In this document: positions 1 to 8,287 of the stretch, one piece after another
How positions within the stretch are numbered: position 1 is the stretch's first letter
Layout of the letters: each line of letters begins with the position of its first letter
DNA from: an uncultured Bacilli bacterium
Lineage (GTDB): Bacteria; Bacillota_I; Bacilli_A; RF39; UBA660
DNA length: 45,813 bases
NCBI GenBank assembly: GCA_944359055.1
Contig: CALVSO010000011.1
Span: forward strand, 1 to 45,813
Direction: 5' to 3'
Notes under the pieces: model-generated
What the model was told of the DNA's origin: nothing
What the model saw: only the letters and a program-made list of their open reading frames with translations
Databases searched by the model: none
Position numbers and translations under genes: made by a program

Positions 1-6
1 AAAGTC

Positions 7-41
7 AAAAAGAAACCCTTTATTTATAAGAGTTTCTTTTT
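7..41 (-). terminator. Terminator of the large prepilin gene
   Basis: An AGAAAC/GTTTCT stem (11-16 with 32-37) extends into A and T runs on both sides. Read leftward it follows the prepilin stop codon by about 20 bases and ends in five U residues. The T run on the other side means it could also stop rightward transcription. Confidence 0.7.
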
Positions 42-62
42 TTTTCTATGATAATTAAATTT

Positions 63-1826
63 CTATGATAATTTATACGGATTTGACCAAGTACCATTAC
101 CTCCAATAATGGTGACATCAGAGTTAACAACTATGACCGGACGAATGCCATCCTCAACAGAAACTGGATATCTAATGGCTGAACGGCTATTCATAATCCA
201 AGCGTAAGAACTCTTTGTAGATGATGTCATTGTCCAATAACTATTTGCATTATTAGAACTACTTGTGATTGTATATCCTTTAGTCAATATACTACTACTT
301 TGTCCAAATAACATTTCACCAACTCTTATTAATCCGACTGTTGCTTGTATACTTCTTGTTGGACTTTCTTCATTTAATGATACTGTGTAACTTTGGCCAG
401 CAGCAAAATTGTTTTGATACCATGTATAATTGCTTACTAATTTATTCCTATTTGTTGTATCACTTTTCGGTACTAACCAATTTAATACATCTGTATTTAA
501 TTTTTGACCTATTCCAGCAGATGTAGAAAAAATATTATCTAAACCATATGCCATTTCATATGTTGTTCCTTCTGTTTCCTCATAGTATCCGTCTAATATT
601 AATTTTATATTACCACTACTATCTTTATCTACTACACGATACTTTTTTCCAGCAAATAACACATATTCGCCACTTGTTGCTTTTTCATTTAATTTTCCTG
701 TTGTTTCTACACTTTTATCTTCGTTTAAGATATATGGTCCGGATTGACTACCCCAAGTTGCCCCTATAGTTCCATTACCTCCGGTAATAGTGACATCATA
801 GTTAACATTTATAACTGCACGCAAAGCAAGCGTATTGGAAATATAATCAAAACTAGCTCTGGAAATCGCGAACCAAGCTTTAGAACTACTTGTATATGGA
901 GTCATCGTCCATTGCTGTTGGTCTATATTTAAATATGAACTGCCACCACCTGCAAGATTATATTCATCTAGTGTCATTAATCCTACATAAGCAGATTCTT
1001 TTGATAAATTATCTGTACAAGTTGTTCTTGCACTTGAACTAGAAGTTGTTGCTTCACTACACCACATTGATTCTTTTATTATATTATTTCCTTTTAATCT
1101 TGAATAAAAATAATTATTTAACCAATCTTTGGCATAACTTTCCTCCCAATTTAGAGGTGTATCATATGCCCCCATTGATATTGAGGTTACATTATCTTCA
1201 GTTATTAGCCTTACACTTCCATCTTCATTTATTCCCATAATGCGCCATAAAAACCCTGAATACCATATATAATTATTGGTTGGATTTCCTTTTATATAAC
1301 ATCCATTCATATAACTATAATTATTTTCAGTTGAGTTTTTACAACCATCTTCTCCTAATTCCAATTCTGGAAAATTCGATAGTACTACATCTTTTGTTGG
1401 CCCAGTTGTTATTACGCCAACTTCTCCTCCATCACATTCTTCATCATCCATCGCAAATGTTCCACTTGGACATAATGTAAATGTATGATTATTGCTTGTT
1501 ATTACTAATGTTGTTAATTTTTCGCCATCATATACTAACTCATTTATTGTTGCATTTCCTAAGTTAACCATTGTTGGTACATCATCTTTATCCATAGCTG
1601 ATGTACATATTCTTTCATAACTATTATCTAGTTGATATTTCATATCTTCACTAGCACAATAATTATTTATTCCCCCTAATATCATATTTGCTTCTGATTT
1701 GCCTGCTGATATTCTTGCATCACCTATTACATCTAATATAATTGGTGTCGCTATAAGAGCTACTATAGCTAAAATAATAATAACTGCTAATAGTTCAATT
1801 AAAGTAAAACCTAATTTATTTTTCAT
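63..1826 (-). CDS. Large type IV prepilin-like surface protein with two repeated C-terminal domains
   Basis: The N terminus is a class III prepilin signal: short basic leader, Gly6-Phe7 cleavage site, Glu at mature position 5 (GFTLIELL) and a hydrophobic helix to about residue 31. The rest (about 550 residues) is far larger than an ordinary pilin and holds two related domains. Each has a W-x-M-T motif (WTMTPYTSSS, WTMTSSTKSS) and ends in R(A/P)VI-V, then DVTI-GGNGT and PY-L, the pattern of DUF6273-like bacterial surface proteins. Predicted to be processed by a prepilin peptidase and displayed on a pilus-like fibre or tethered in the membrane; no pilus assembly gene is in the window. The SD (agaaggga) and a consensus promoter support the start. 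Family call is firm for the N terminus; the function of the C-terminal domains is unknown. Confidence 0.82.
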   Translation of the reverse strand: MKNKLGFTLIELLAVIIILAIVALIATPIILDVIGDARISAGKSEANMILGGINNYCASEDMKYQLDNSYERICTSAMDKDDVPTMVNLGNATINELVYDGEKLTTLVITSNNHTFTLCPSGTFAMDDEECDGGEVGVITTGPTKDVVLSNFPELELGEDGCKNSTENNYSYMNGCYIKGNPTNNYIWYSGFLWRIMGINEDGSVRLITEDNVTSISMGAYDTPLNWEESYAKDWLNNYFYSRLKGNNIIKESMWCSEATTSSSSARTTCTDNLSKESAYVGLMTLDEYNLAGGGSSYLNIDQQQWTMTPYTSSSKAWFAISRASFDYISNTLALRAVINVNYDVTITGGNGTIGATWGSQSGPYILNEDKSVETTGKLNEKATSGEYVLFAGKKYRVVDKDSSGNIKLILDGYYEETEGTTYEMAYGLDNIFSTSAGIGQKLNTDVLNWLVPKSDTTNRNKLVSNYTWYQNNFAAGQSYTVSLNEESPTRSIQATVGLIRVGEMLFGQSSSILTKGYTITSSSNNANSYWTMTSSTKSSYAWIMNSRSAIRYPVSVEDGIRPVIVVNSDVTIIGGNGTWSNPYKLS

Positions 1827-1842
1827 AATATTCTCCCTTCTA

Positions 1843-1914
1843 TAGGTCTTTTACCTTAAATTAAGTATACAATAATTTCTTGTTAATTTCAAGACCTAAA
1901 TTACGCGCGCGCGG
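1843..1914. repeat. Inverted repeat around the prepilin promoter plus alternating CG tract
   Basis: TAGGTCTT (1843-1850) and AAGACCTA (1891-1898) form a perfect 8-bp inverted repeat bracketing the promoter, a layout that would suit an operator. Just upstream, ACGCGCGCGCGG (1903-1914) is an alternating purine-pyrimidine tract that stands out in AT-rich DNA. Both are directly visible; the roles are inference. Confidence 0.5.
1864..1892 (-). promoter_or_regulatory. Sigma-A-type promoter of the large prepilin gene
   Basis: -35 TTGAAA (complement of 1887-1892), 17-bp spacer and -10 TATACT (complement of 1864-1869), about 40 bp upstream of the start codon. Confidence 0.8.
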
Positions 1915-1954
1915 AAAATTTTTAAAAAAACTTTCAAAAAAAAGAAGAAATTTT

Positions 1955-4522
1955 TTAAATATTTTCTTCTCTTATAGCATCTAAAATATTAGCTTTTTTA
2001 ATTCTTATAGTAGCATACCACATACTTATTAAAACTATAATAAATACACCAAATATAGCTATTAATATGCTTCCATAAGGTATTAACATACTATCAAATG
2101 ACACAATACCATTAAATGATAAATGGAATAAATATATAACTATAAATGAAACTGGTAAACCATATAATAATGATTTTAATCCAAAGAATAAACATTCAAA
2201 TAACATCATTTTATTAAATCCTTTAGGTGTTAGTCCTATACTTCTTAATACCGCAAATTCTTTTTTTCTTAAAGCAATACTAGTATTAATAGTATTTATT
2301 ACACTAGTAACACCGATCAATGTAACTAAACTAATAAAACCATATAATAATAATTTAATAACAAATACAATATTAGATAATAATTGTAATTCTTTTTTTA
2401 TATTTGTAGTATAAACTGAAACATCATCAGTTAATATATTTTCTTTACTTTCGCTATCTAATAACTTATCAAATTCATCATAATTATCAGCTAAAACATA
2501 CATAGATGAATAATAATTATTATCTAATTTTAATTCATTATATGTATTATTATCTACTATTATTGTCATAATGCCTAAATAAGTTTCTTCTATTCCAAAT
2601 GGCAATATTGAAGTAGAATATATATTATCTAATTTAAAACTATTTTTTTCATCAAAAGTTCTTATTTCTAATGATGATATTTTATTATAAGGAGTAACTG
2701 TTATTTGTTTTCTTGAATTATCACTATATTTAATGTAACTATATGTATTAAGTAATATAGGCTGATCATTTGATAATCCAATTTGTTTTTTATATTCTTC
2801 ATATGATTTATTATCTAAACTTAACACATTAACACTTATTCTATCATTAGCTGTATTTGCCATATCTAAAACTTCTTTAGTAAAATAATCATTATTATCT
2901 GTTAAAAAACTAGCTTGATTATATATACTATATTTTTTAATACCATCTATTTTTAAAACTTGATTAATAATTGAATCTATACTTTCTTGTTTATCACTAG
3001 AAAAACTAGCAGCGTATTCATACTTAGGTAATTCAGTAAAATCATAGGCACTTGTTAAACCATATTTTAATAAACTACTAAATGATACAAATAATACAAT
3101 ACTTATAAATAATGAAATAATAGTTATTCTATATTTTTTCTTATTTCTTTTCATATTTTTATAAGCTATTTCGCCTTCAACACCAAATAATTTTATTATT
3201 TTAGGTGTTTTTAATTTTTTAGATTTAATTTTAATATCATCATTTAATCTAATAGCTTGAATAGGACTTATTTTACTAGCGCTTCTAGCTGGTAAGAAAG
3301 CTGATACTAATATTGTTATTATCATAAAAATAATTGGGATAATAATAAATAATGGATAAGTGGCTAAAGCGAGTGGAAAATCAAACCAATTAGGTAATAA
3401 TTTATTAACTATCATTAAAACTATTCCGATTCCTAAATAAGCTGATAAAACTCCTAATGGTATACCAATAATACCAACTATAAAAGCTTCAAAAAATACA
3501 GTATGTCTTAATTGTTTTTGAGTAGCTCCAATACTTGAAAATAAACCAAATTGTTTTTTTCTTTCCATTACCGAAATAGCAAATGAATTATAAATGACTA
3601 TAATACAAGCTATTGAAACTAAAGATAATATTATAATTATAACTCCTGCCATTGAATCTAACATATTACTATAATTAGATACACCTGAAAGCGCTAATAA
3701 ATTATCGTTATAATTTACTTCATGATAATAATTTGAATCATTAACAGTTTTATAACCTAAATTTTGAGCAATAATTTGACTATTTTTATATGTGTCTTTA
3801 ACATTTTTATAATTAACATAAACAGTTAATAAATCACTAGGTTCAGATACTGTAAATGCACTATAACCAGGATTTGAATAATCTTCTAATATATCTCTCT
3901 TTATTATACCAACAATAGTATATTCTTTTTCTTTAGTATTTATTAGGCTTTCTGTTTTTTCATCAACATTTTCTGTACATACATCATTTTCATCACAAGT
4001 ATATTCAAAAGCATACGGAGAATCTCCTAATAAAATTCCTTCTTTTGATACACGATCTCCTATATTTAATTTTATTTTATCACCAATATTTAACTTTACT
4101 TCACCATTAGTTTCTAAATGTTCTGATATTATTATTTCATTTTCATTATTAGGTAATCTTCCTTCAATTAATTTTAAATCCTCCAAATATTCTTTAGAAG
4201 CTGTTAAAACATTAATATAAGGTTTATATTCATTAGTAATACCTTCATATAATGAATAACCTAAACTAGATTTATACTTATATTTTGATACACTATCATT
4301 TTTAGATATAAAATCTAATTTATTTTTTTCTACTTCAATAACAGCATGATGATCACCACTATTTTCAATAATCATTTTAACTGAATTATCTCTTACTGTT
4401 GAAAATAATAGTCCAATTCCAACCATCAAAGCAGTTGATAAGATAATACCTATAATTGTCACTATAGTCCTTTTCTTATTTGCTTTTAAATGTTTTATTG
4501 TTAAATTATTTAATATTTTCAT
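1955..4522 (-). CDS. FtsX/MacB-type ABC transporter permease (permease 1)
   Basis: 855 residues, mostly membrane plus two large extracellular parts. Order: cytoplasmic KHLKANKKRT, TM1 (about 17-40), an extracellular MacB-periplasmic-core-like domain (about 45-285), three TM segments of the first FtsX domain (about 290-420, with the conserved MERKKQFGLFSSIGAT loop), a linker and a fifth TM (from NMKRNKKKY near 455), a second extracellular domain, then the second FtsX domain with ALRKKEFAVLRSIGLTPKGF and three TMs. This duplicated layout is that of BceB/YxdM/LanEG-like permeases, which with a LolD/BceA-type ATPase expel or detach peptides from the membrane. It is a paralog of the 5722-8205 permease. 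SD ggaggga. Last gene of the module. Confidence 0.88.
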   Translation of the reverse strand: MKILNNLTIKHLKANKKRTIVTIIGIILSTALMVGIGLLFSTVRDNSVKMIIENSGDHHAVIEVEKNKLDFISKNDSVSKYKYKSSLGYSLYEGITNEYKPYINVLTASKEYLEDLKLIEGRLPNNENEIIISEHLETNGEVKLNIGDKIKLNIGDRVSKEGILLGDSPYAFEYTCDENDVCTENVDEKTESLINTKEKEYTIVGIIKRDILEDYSNPGYSAFTVSEPSDLLTVYVNYKNVKDTYKNSQIIAQNLGYKTVNDSNYYHEVNYNDNLLALSGVSNYSNMLDSMAGVIIIILSLVSIACIIVIYNSFAISVMERKKQFGLFSSIGATQKQLRHTVFFEAFIVGIIGIPLGVLSAYLGIGIVLMIVNKLLPNWFDFPLALATYPLFIIIPIIFMIITILVSAFLPARSASKISPIQAIRLNDDIKIKSKKLKTPKIIKLFGVEGEIAYKNMKRNKKKYRITIISLFISIVLFVSFSSLLKYGLTSAYDFTELPKYEYAASFSSDKQESIDSIINQVLKIDGIKKYSIYNQASFLTDNNDYFTKEVLDMANTANDRISVNVLSLDNKSYEEYKKQIGLSNDQPILLNTYSYIKYSDNSRKQITVTPYNKISSLEIRTFDEKNSFKLDNIYSTSILPFGIEETYLGIMTIIVDNNTYNELKLDNNYYSSMYVLADNYDEFDKLLDSESKENILTDDVSVYTTNIKKELQLLSNIVFVIKLLLYGFISLVTLIGVTSVINTINTSIALRKKEFAVLRSIGLTPKGFNKMMLFECLFFGLKSLLYGLPVSFIVIYLFHLSFNGIVSFDSMLIPYGSILIAIFGVFIIVLISMWYATIRIKKANILDAIREENI

Positions 4523-4543
4523 ATTATTTCTCCCTCCATAATA

Positions 4544-4597
4544 ATTGTATTAAATTATTATTACAATTAAATGACTAATATCGTGACAATTTTGTCA
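4544..4597 (-). promoter_or_regulatory. Response-regulator box and promoter of permease 1
   Basis: TGACAATTTTGTCA (4584-4597) is a palindrome fitting the TnACA-N4-TGTAA operator I recall for BceR-type regulators. Exactly 40 bp away is a -10 (TACAAT, complement of 4544-4549), with no good -35, as expected for an activated promoter. The half-site-like AAATGACT (4569-4576) lies between. The same spacing recurs upstream of permease 2 and the ATPase. Confidence 0.72.
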
Positions 4598-4615
4598 TAT
4601 TATGTCAATTTGTAA

Positions 4616-4644
4616 TTGACTTTTACACTAAATTAATTTATAAT
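4616..4644 (+). promoter_or_regulatory. Rightward promoter of unit A
   Basis: TTGACT (4616-4621), 17-bp spacer, TATAAT (4639-4644). A perfect 11-bp inverted repeat, CACTAAATTAA/TTAATTTAGTG (4626-4636, 4644-4654), spans the -10 and could be a repressor site. Confidence 0.82.
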
Positions 4645-4710
4645 TAATTTAGTGATATATTTAATAGTTAGGTGTTTTACTCTGTTTTATTAAAAACGGA
4701 GGTGATCTTT

Positions 4711-4872
4711 ATGACCTTCAGAATATATGAAAGGACTAAAAATGCATTTAGTCATTATATTTGCGATGATTGTATTTTATACTGTTTTAGCAATAAAAAA
4801 CAAAGATTAAAAATAAAACACCGATCAGCTTTGAACGGTGCTTTCCAAAAACCAAACAGAGAAAGCACTTAA
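4711..4872 (+). CDS. Small Cys-containing peptide of cassette A (53 aa, extended form)
   Basis: No known family recognised. The SD GGAGGTGATC sits seven bases before this ATG, so upstream alternative starts are unlikely. The first 28 residues match the other cassette peptides: YERTKNA, then ICDDCILYCFS, where units B and C have IERITNAIN and ICYDC-LYN. Here the usual stop after the SP codon is missing, and the frame continues through the terminator hairpin, adding a basic tail (KKQRLKIKHRS). It could be a functional longer variant or a decaying copy. Confidence 0.55.
   Translation: MTFRIYERTKNAFSHYICDDCILYCFSNKKQRLKIKHRSALNGAFQKPNREST
4815..4845. terminator. Bidirectional hairpin of unit A
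   Basis: AACACCG/CGGTGCTTT stem with an inner CA-loop-TTG portion and one A-C mismatch relative to units B-E. The changed 3' arm (GTGCTTTC) stays complementary to the downstream GAAAGCAC (4861-4868), just as GTGTTTTC pairs with GAAAACAC in B, D and E. Confidence 0.65.
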
Positions 4873-4924
4873 CATCGGAAATTAAATGTATCTCTTTTTT
4901 TAATATATGAATTAATTCATATCT
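4815..4924 (-). ncRNA. Predicted counter-transcript RNA of unit A
   Basis: Expected product of the leftward promoter (4931-4959), ending at the shared hairpin, about 110 nt. No ORF in it is conserved between the units, so I treat it as noncoding. Its 3' end is antisense to the hairpin of the peptide mRNA. Confidence 0.5.
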
Positions 4925-4930
4925 ATATAC

Positions 4931-4959
4931 ATTTTACTATAGATTAATTATTTTGTCAA
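4931..4959 (-). promoter_or_regulatory. Leftward promoter of unit A
   Basis: TTGACA (complement of 4954-4959), 17-bp spacer, TAAAAT (complement of 4931-4936). It is back-to-back with the rightward promoter of unit B, with 24 bp between the two -35 boxes. Confidence 0.82.
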
Positions 4960-4983
4960 CAACATTAAATAATTAATTTGTAG

Positions 4984-5012
4984 TTGACTTTTATGCTAAA
5001 TTAATTTATAAT
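4984..5012 (+). promoter_or_regulatory. Rightward promoter of unit B
   Basis: TTGACT (4984-4989), 17-bp spacer, TATAAT (5007-5012), about 74 bp upstream of the peptide start codon. Confidence 0.85.
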
Positions 5013-5085
5013 TAATATAGAGATATGTTTAATAGTTAGGTGTTTTACTCTATTTTTAATTTATTTTAAGAATGGAGGTGATTCT

Positions 5086-5172
5086 ATGGGATCTAATACT
5101 ATAGAAAGGATTACTAATGCAATTAATTGTAGCATTTGCTATGATTGTATTTTATACAATTATAGTCCTTAA
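5086..5172 (+). CDS. 28-aa Cys-rich peptide of cassette B
   Basis: Unrecognised peptide: MGSNT-IERITNAIN-CSICYD-CILYNYSP, with three cysteines. GGAGGTGAT, a nine-base match to the 16S 3' end, lies three bases before ATG, so strong translation is expected. Reality is supported by the promoter and by conservation across the units of (Y/I/V)ER, a following N two or three codons later, and CILYN-SP at the C terminus. It is not strongly hydrophobic and has no signal peptide or GG leader. Possible roles: type I toxin, signalling peptide or leader peptide. Confidence 0.66.
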   Translation: MGSNTIERITNAINCSICYDCILYNYSP

Positions 5173-5183
5173 AAATAAGGACT
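5164..5183 (+). other. Hairpin over the stop codon, unit B
   Basis: AGTCCTT-AAAAAT-AAGGACT: a perfect 7-bp stem overlapping the peptide stop. Repeated in unit C (5548-5567) and, with one G-T pair, in unit E (8788-8807). Confidence 0.6.
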
Positions 5184-5193
5184 AATCTTAAAT

Positions 5194-5226
5194 GAAAACA
5201 CCGATTCATCTTTGAACGGTGTTTTC
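5194..5226. terminator. Bidirectional terminator of unit B
   Basis: GAAAACACCG and CGGTGTTTTC pair perfectly, continued by an inner TTCA/TGAA stem around TCTT with a single bulged A. It is placed to end both the rightward peptide mRNA and the leftward RNA, so the two transcripts are complementary over this hairpin. Confidence 0.75.
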
Positions 5227-5308
5227 TTTACCCAAACAAATAGAGAAAACACTTAACATCGGAAATTAAATGTATCTCTTTTTTTAATATATGAAATAAT
5301 TCATATCT
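5194..5308 (-). ncRNA. Predicted counter-transcript RNA of unit B
   Basis: About 115 nt from the leftward promoter to the shared terminator. It starts with a near-palindromic hairpin, then a leader resembling the peptide mRNA leader (GTGTTTT...CTA), then GAAAACACC, which can pair either with the upstream GTGTTTTC or with the 3' terminator arm. Two exclusive folds are therefore possible. Confidence 0.52.
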
Positions 5309-5314
5309 ATATAC

Positions 5315-5343
5315 ATTTTACTATAGATTAATTATTTTGTCAA
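5315..5343 (-). promoter_or_regulatory. Leftward promoter of unit B
   Basis: TTGACA (complement of 5338-5343), 17-bp spacer, TAAAAT (complement of 5315-5320). Confidence 0.84.
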
Positions 5344-5367
5344 CAACATTAAACAATTAATTTGTAG

Positions 5368-5396
5368 TTGACTTTTATATTAAATTAATTTATAAT
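5368..5396 (+). promoter_or_regulatory. Rightward promoter of unit C
   Basis: TTGACT (5368-5373), 17-bp spacer, TATAAT (5391-5396). Confidence 0.85.
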
Positions 5397-5469
5397 TAAT
5401 ATAGAGATATATTTAATAGTTAGGTGTTTTACTCTATTTTTAATTTATTTTAAGAATGGAGGTGATTCT

Positions 5470-5556
5470 ATGGGATCTAATACTATAGAAAGGATTACTA
5501 ATGCAATTAATTGTAGCATTTGCTATGATTGTTCTTTATACAATTCTAGTCCTTAA
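5470..5556 (+). CDS. 28-aa Cys-rich peptide of cassette C
   Basis: Differs from the unit B peptide at only two residues near the C terminus (CSLYNSSP in place of CILYNYSP). Same SD, start and stop context. Function unknown; see unit B for the alternatives. Confidence 0.66.
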   Translation: MGSNTIERITNAINCSICYDCSLYNSSP

Positions 5557-5577
5557 AAATAAGGACTAATCTTAAAT

Positions 5578-5610
5578 GAAAACACCGATTCATCTTTGAA
5601 CGGTGTTTTC
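5578..5610. terminator. Bidirectional terminator of unit C
   Basis: Same perfect GAAAACACCG/CGGTGTTTTC stem as unit B. Here the 3' arm TGTTTTCTC can alternatively pair with AGAGAAAGCA (5623-5632) through one wobble pair. Confidence 0.75.
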
Positions 5611-5690
5611 TCAACCAAAATTTAGAGAAAGCACTTAACATGCGAAATTAAATGTATCTCTTTTTTTAATATATGAAATAATTCATATCT
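5578..5690 (-). ncRNA. Predicted counter-transcript RNA of unit C
   Basis: Same layout as in unit B. A 31-codon frame opens in this strand only in unit C and is broken in A, B, D and E, so it is not evidence of coding. Confidence 0.5.
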
Positions 5691-5696
5691 ATATAC

Positions 5697-5725
5697 ATTT
5701 TACTATAGATTAATTGTTTTGTCAA
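5697..5725 (-). promoter_or_regulatory. Leftward promoter of unit C overlapping the permease stop
   Basis: TTGACA (complement of 5720-5725), 17-bp spacer, TAAAAT (complement of 5697-5702). The -35 box includes the permease 2 stop codon. Confidence 0.84.
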
Positions 5726-8205
5726 ATACTTTCTTTTCTAATTATATCTAAAATATTTTCCTTTTTTATTTGTTTAGTTGCATACCACATAGTTATTAAA
5801 ACAATTATAAAGATACCAAATATAGCTATTATTATACTTGTATATGGTATTATTAAACTAGTTTTTGCTATTTTATTAAATGATAAATGAAATAAATATG
5901 TTATAACTAATGATACTGATATACCATATATTAATGATTTTAATCCGAATAATAAGCATTCAAAGATTATCATTTTATTAAATCCTTTTGGCGTTAAGCC
6001 GATACTTCTTAACATAGCAAATTCTTGTCTTCTTAAAGTAACACTCATATTTATTGTATTAATAACACTAGTAACACCGATTAATGTTATCAAAATAACA
6101 AAACCATATAATATTATTTTATACGCTAGTAAAGCATTATATTGTTCTTGCATCGTTTGTTTAACATTATCAGTACTAATACTAACATCTTTAAAATCTT
6201 TATGTAATAATTCATCAACTTCTTTAAAACTATTACCATTTAAAGTTAATGTTATATTATATTCATCAGTAGTTATTTTATTAAATATATCTTCATCAAC
6301 AATTAAAGTATATGTATAAATCCAAGGTTCGACATTTTCAATTTTAATGTTAGCCATATAAATATTATTTAATGTTAAATCGTTATTATCATCATATATA
6401 TTTAAACTACTAATATCTTTATATAAATTGAATCCTTTAATATTTTTATTTATCCATCCCTCTTCATCTAAATAATTTAATAAAATAGGTTGATTAGCAA
6501 CATTAAGTTGTTTTTTTACTTGTTCATATGTTTTATCATCTAACAAATATAAATAAACATATTGTTTAGAGCTACTACTAATCATAAATTCTTTTATCAC
6601 TTCATCAGTGTAATAATCTAAATTAAAATCAGATTCTAATGTTTTTAATTCTATTAAACTATTTTGTTCTACTTCTTCAATATTTAAAACTTGATTAATA
6701 ATTTCATTTATTTTATTTTTATCTTTACTAGATAATCTAACAAAATAATCATAACTTGGAATATCCATAGCATCTTTACTAGATTTAATTGTATAATTTA
6801 AAAATGAACTAAATGAAATATACAAAACAATACTTAAAAATAATGATAAAATGGTTATATTATATTTTTTCTTATTTCTTTTCATATTTTTATAAGCAAT
6901 CTCTGCTTCAATACCTAATTTTTTAATTAATTTAGGTGTTTTAAATTTTTTTATTTTAATTTCATTATTTAATCTAATTGCTTCAATTGGACTTACTCTA
7001 CTCGCTTTTTTAGTTGGATAATAAGCTGCTAAAAAAATTGTAAAAATAATGAAAATAAGAGAAATCAACATATATAAAGGATATATTGATAATTCTAATG
7101 AAATAGATAAACTATCGACTAATAATTTGTTAATAACTGATAAAATAATGTTAATACCAATAAAAGATAAAATTAATCCTAGTACAATACCAATAGTACC
7201 TACTACAAAAACTTCAAAAAATATTGTATATCTTAATTGCTTTTTAGTAGCTCCTATACTTGAAAATAATCCAAATTGTTTTATTCGTTCGGTAACTGAT
7301 ATAGCAAAAGCATTATAAATTACAATAACACTTGCAAATGTAATTAATATTAAAATAATTAATAATATTGAAATTGAAAATTTAATAAAATTATTATTTT
7401 CTCCTATTCCATAATAATAAAGTAAACTATCATTATATTTTAAATCACTTTCATAATTTAAATTTTTTATAATAGAATCACTATTTTGTATTGTCTTAAA
7501 AACATTTTTATATTTTACATATACATTTAATAAATCAATAGGTTCTGAAATTGTAAATACACTATATCCTGGATTAGAATATTCTTCATATATATCTTTT
7601 TCAATGATACCAACAATTTTATATTCTTGTGGTGATGTGTTTATTAAATGTTCTTCTTTTACAATTTCTACTGTCCCATCACTCAAATATTTATATTCAA
7701 CTACATAAGCACTCTCCCCTAATAATTTGTCATCACATTCTCTTTGTCCAACATTTAATTTAATAGTATCGCCAACATTTAAATTAATATTTCCTTCAGC
7801 TTTAATATTATTGGAAATAATAACTTCATTTTCATCGTTAGGTAATCTTCCTTCAATTAACTTTAAATCATCTAAATAACTTTTAGACGCTGTTAAAACT
7901 TGTAGATATTTTTTATTTTGTAACCCTTCATATAATGAATATCCTAAGCTAGATTTATATTTATAATCTAAAACATTATCGTTTTTAGAAATGAAATTTA
8001 AATCTTCATTTTTTATATTTAAATTAACATGATAATCTCCATTATATTTAATAGTTGTTTGAATTCCATTATCTCTAAAACTAGAAAATAATAAACCCAA
8101 TTCAATCATTAAAAAAGTGGCTAGCATGATTCCCATGATTGTTAAAATGGTTCTTTTTTTATTTGCTTTTAAATGTTTAATAGTCAAAATATATAATATT
8201 TTCAT
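5722..8205 (-). CDS. FtsX/MacB-type ABC transporter permease (permease 2)
   Basis: 827 residues, colinear with permease 1 (KHLKANKKRT N terminus; ERIKQFGLFSSIGAT and LRRQEFAMLRSIGLTPKGF loops; the same two extracellular regions and roughly ten TM segments). The paralogs are closest in the cytoplasmic loops and TMs and differ most in the second extracellular domain, as expected if they handle different peptide substrates. Both probably use the ATPase at 8972-9655. It has its own regulator box and -10 upstream. SD aaggag. A role in resistance to, or sensing of, membrane-active peptides is inferred from the two-component neighbours. Confidence 0.88.
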   Translation of the reverse strand: MKILYILTIKHLKANKKRTILTIMGIMLATFLMIELGLLFSSFRDNGIQTTIKYNGDYHVNLNIKNEDLNFISKNDNVLDYKYKSSLGYSLYEGLQNKKYLQVLTASKSYLDDLKLIEGRLPNDENEVIISNNIKAEGNINLNVGDTIKLNVGQRECDDKLLGESAYVVEYKYLSDGTVEIVKEEHLINTSPQEYKIVGIIEKDIYEEYSNPGYSVFTISEPIDLLNVYVKYKNVFKTIQNSDSIIKNLNYESDLKYNDSLLYYYGIGENNNFIKFSISILLIILILITFASVIVIYNAFAISVTERIKQFGLFSSIGATKKQLRYTIFFEVFVVGTIGIVLGLILSFIGINIILSVINKLLVDSLSISLELSIYPLYMLISLIFIIFTIFLAAYYPTKKASRVSPIEAIRLNNEIKIKKFKTPKLIKKLGIEAEIAYKNMKRNKKKYNITILSLFLSIVLYISFSSFLNYTIKSSKDAMDIPSYDYFVRLSSKDKNKINEIINQVLNIEEVEQNSLIELKTLESDFNLDYYTDEVIKEFMISSSSKQYVYLYLLDDKTYEQVKKQLNVANQPILLNYLDEEGWINKNIKGFNLYKDISSLNIYDDNNDLTLNNIYMANIKIENVEPWIYTYTLIVDEDIFNKITTDEYNITLTLNGNSFKEVDELLHKDFKDVSISTDNVKQTMQEQYNALLAYKIILYGFVILITLIGVTSVINTINMSVTLRRQEFAMLRSIGLTPKGFNKMIIFECLLFGLKSLIYGISVSLVITYLFHLSFNKIAKTSLIIPYTSIIIAIFGIFIIVLITMWYATKQIKKENILDIIRKESI

Positions 8206-8224
8206 AATATTACTCCTTTAAGAT

Positions 8225-8278
8225 ATTATAACAAAATATTATTATTTTGAAATGACTTATATAGTGACAATTTTGTAA
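8225..8278 (-). promoter_or_regulatory. Response-regulator box and promoter of permease 2
   Basis: TGACAATTTTGTAA (8265-8278), AAATGACT (8250-8257) and -10 TATAAT (complement of 8225-8230), with offsets of 40 and 25 bp identical to those at permease 1. The box fits TnACA-N4-TGTAA exactly. Confidence 0.75.
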
Positions 8279-8287
8279 TATTTAATA

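Larger units (their letters stand above)
4604..4960. repeat. Convergent-promoter peptide cassette, unit A
   Basis: First of five homologous cassettes. Left to right: a 7-bp inverted repeat around the -35 (4604-4620), rightward promoter, leader with the conserved TTAGGTGTTTTAC, strong SD, small ORF, hairpin CACCG-CGGTG, a GAAAGCACTTAACATCGG block that resembles the leader in inverted orientation, TCTCTTTTTTT, the palindrome ATATGAATTAATTCATAT and a leftward promoter. This unit is the most diverged of A-C: its ORF has lost the usual stop and runs through the hairpin. Confidence 0.85.
4970..5346. repeat. Convergent-promoter peptide cassette, unit B
   Basis: A complete, canonical copy, nearly identical to unit C. 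It carries both promoters, the leader, SD and 28-codon ORF, a small hairpin over the stop codon, the bidirectional terminator, the leader-like inverted block (5232-5280) and the ATATGAAATAATTCATAT near-palindrome (5289-5306). Near-identity of B and C, at DNA level even in noncoding parts, implies a recent tandem duplication. Confidence 0.88.
5350..5727. repeat. Convergent-promoter peptide cassette, unit C
   Basis: Complete copy directly joined to unit B. Its right end abuts permease 2: the leftward -35 box shares bases with the permease stop codon (TTTGACA contains the TGA at 5722-5724). The cassette therefore begins, to the base, where the upstream gene ends. Confidence 0.88.

Noticed and set aside
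341..1480. Several rightward ORFs of 60-75 codons inside the prepilin gene
   Set aside because: They run antisense to a convincing CDS, are composed of low-complexity Leu/Tyr/His-rich sequence and have no SD.
5585..5632. A leftward 31-codon frame in the counter-transcript of unit C (MLSAFSKFWLRKHRS...)
   Set aside because: The frame is interrupted or lacks a start in the other four units, so the RNA is better treated as noncoding.
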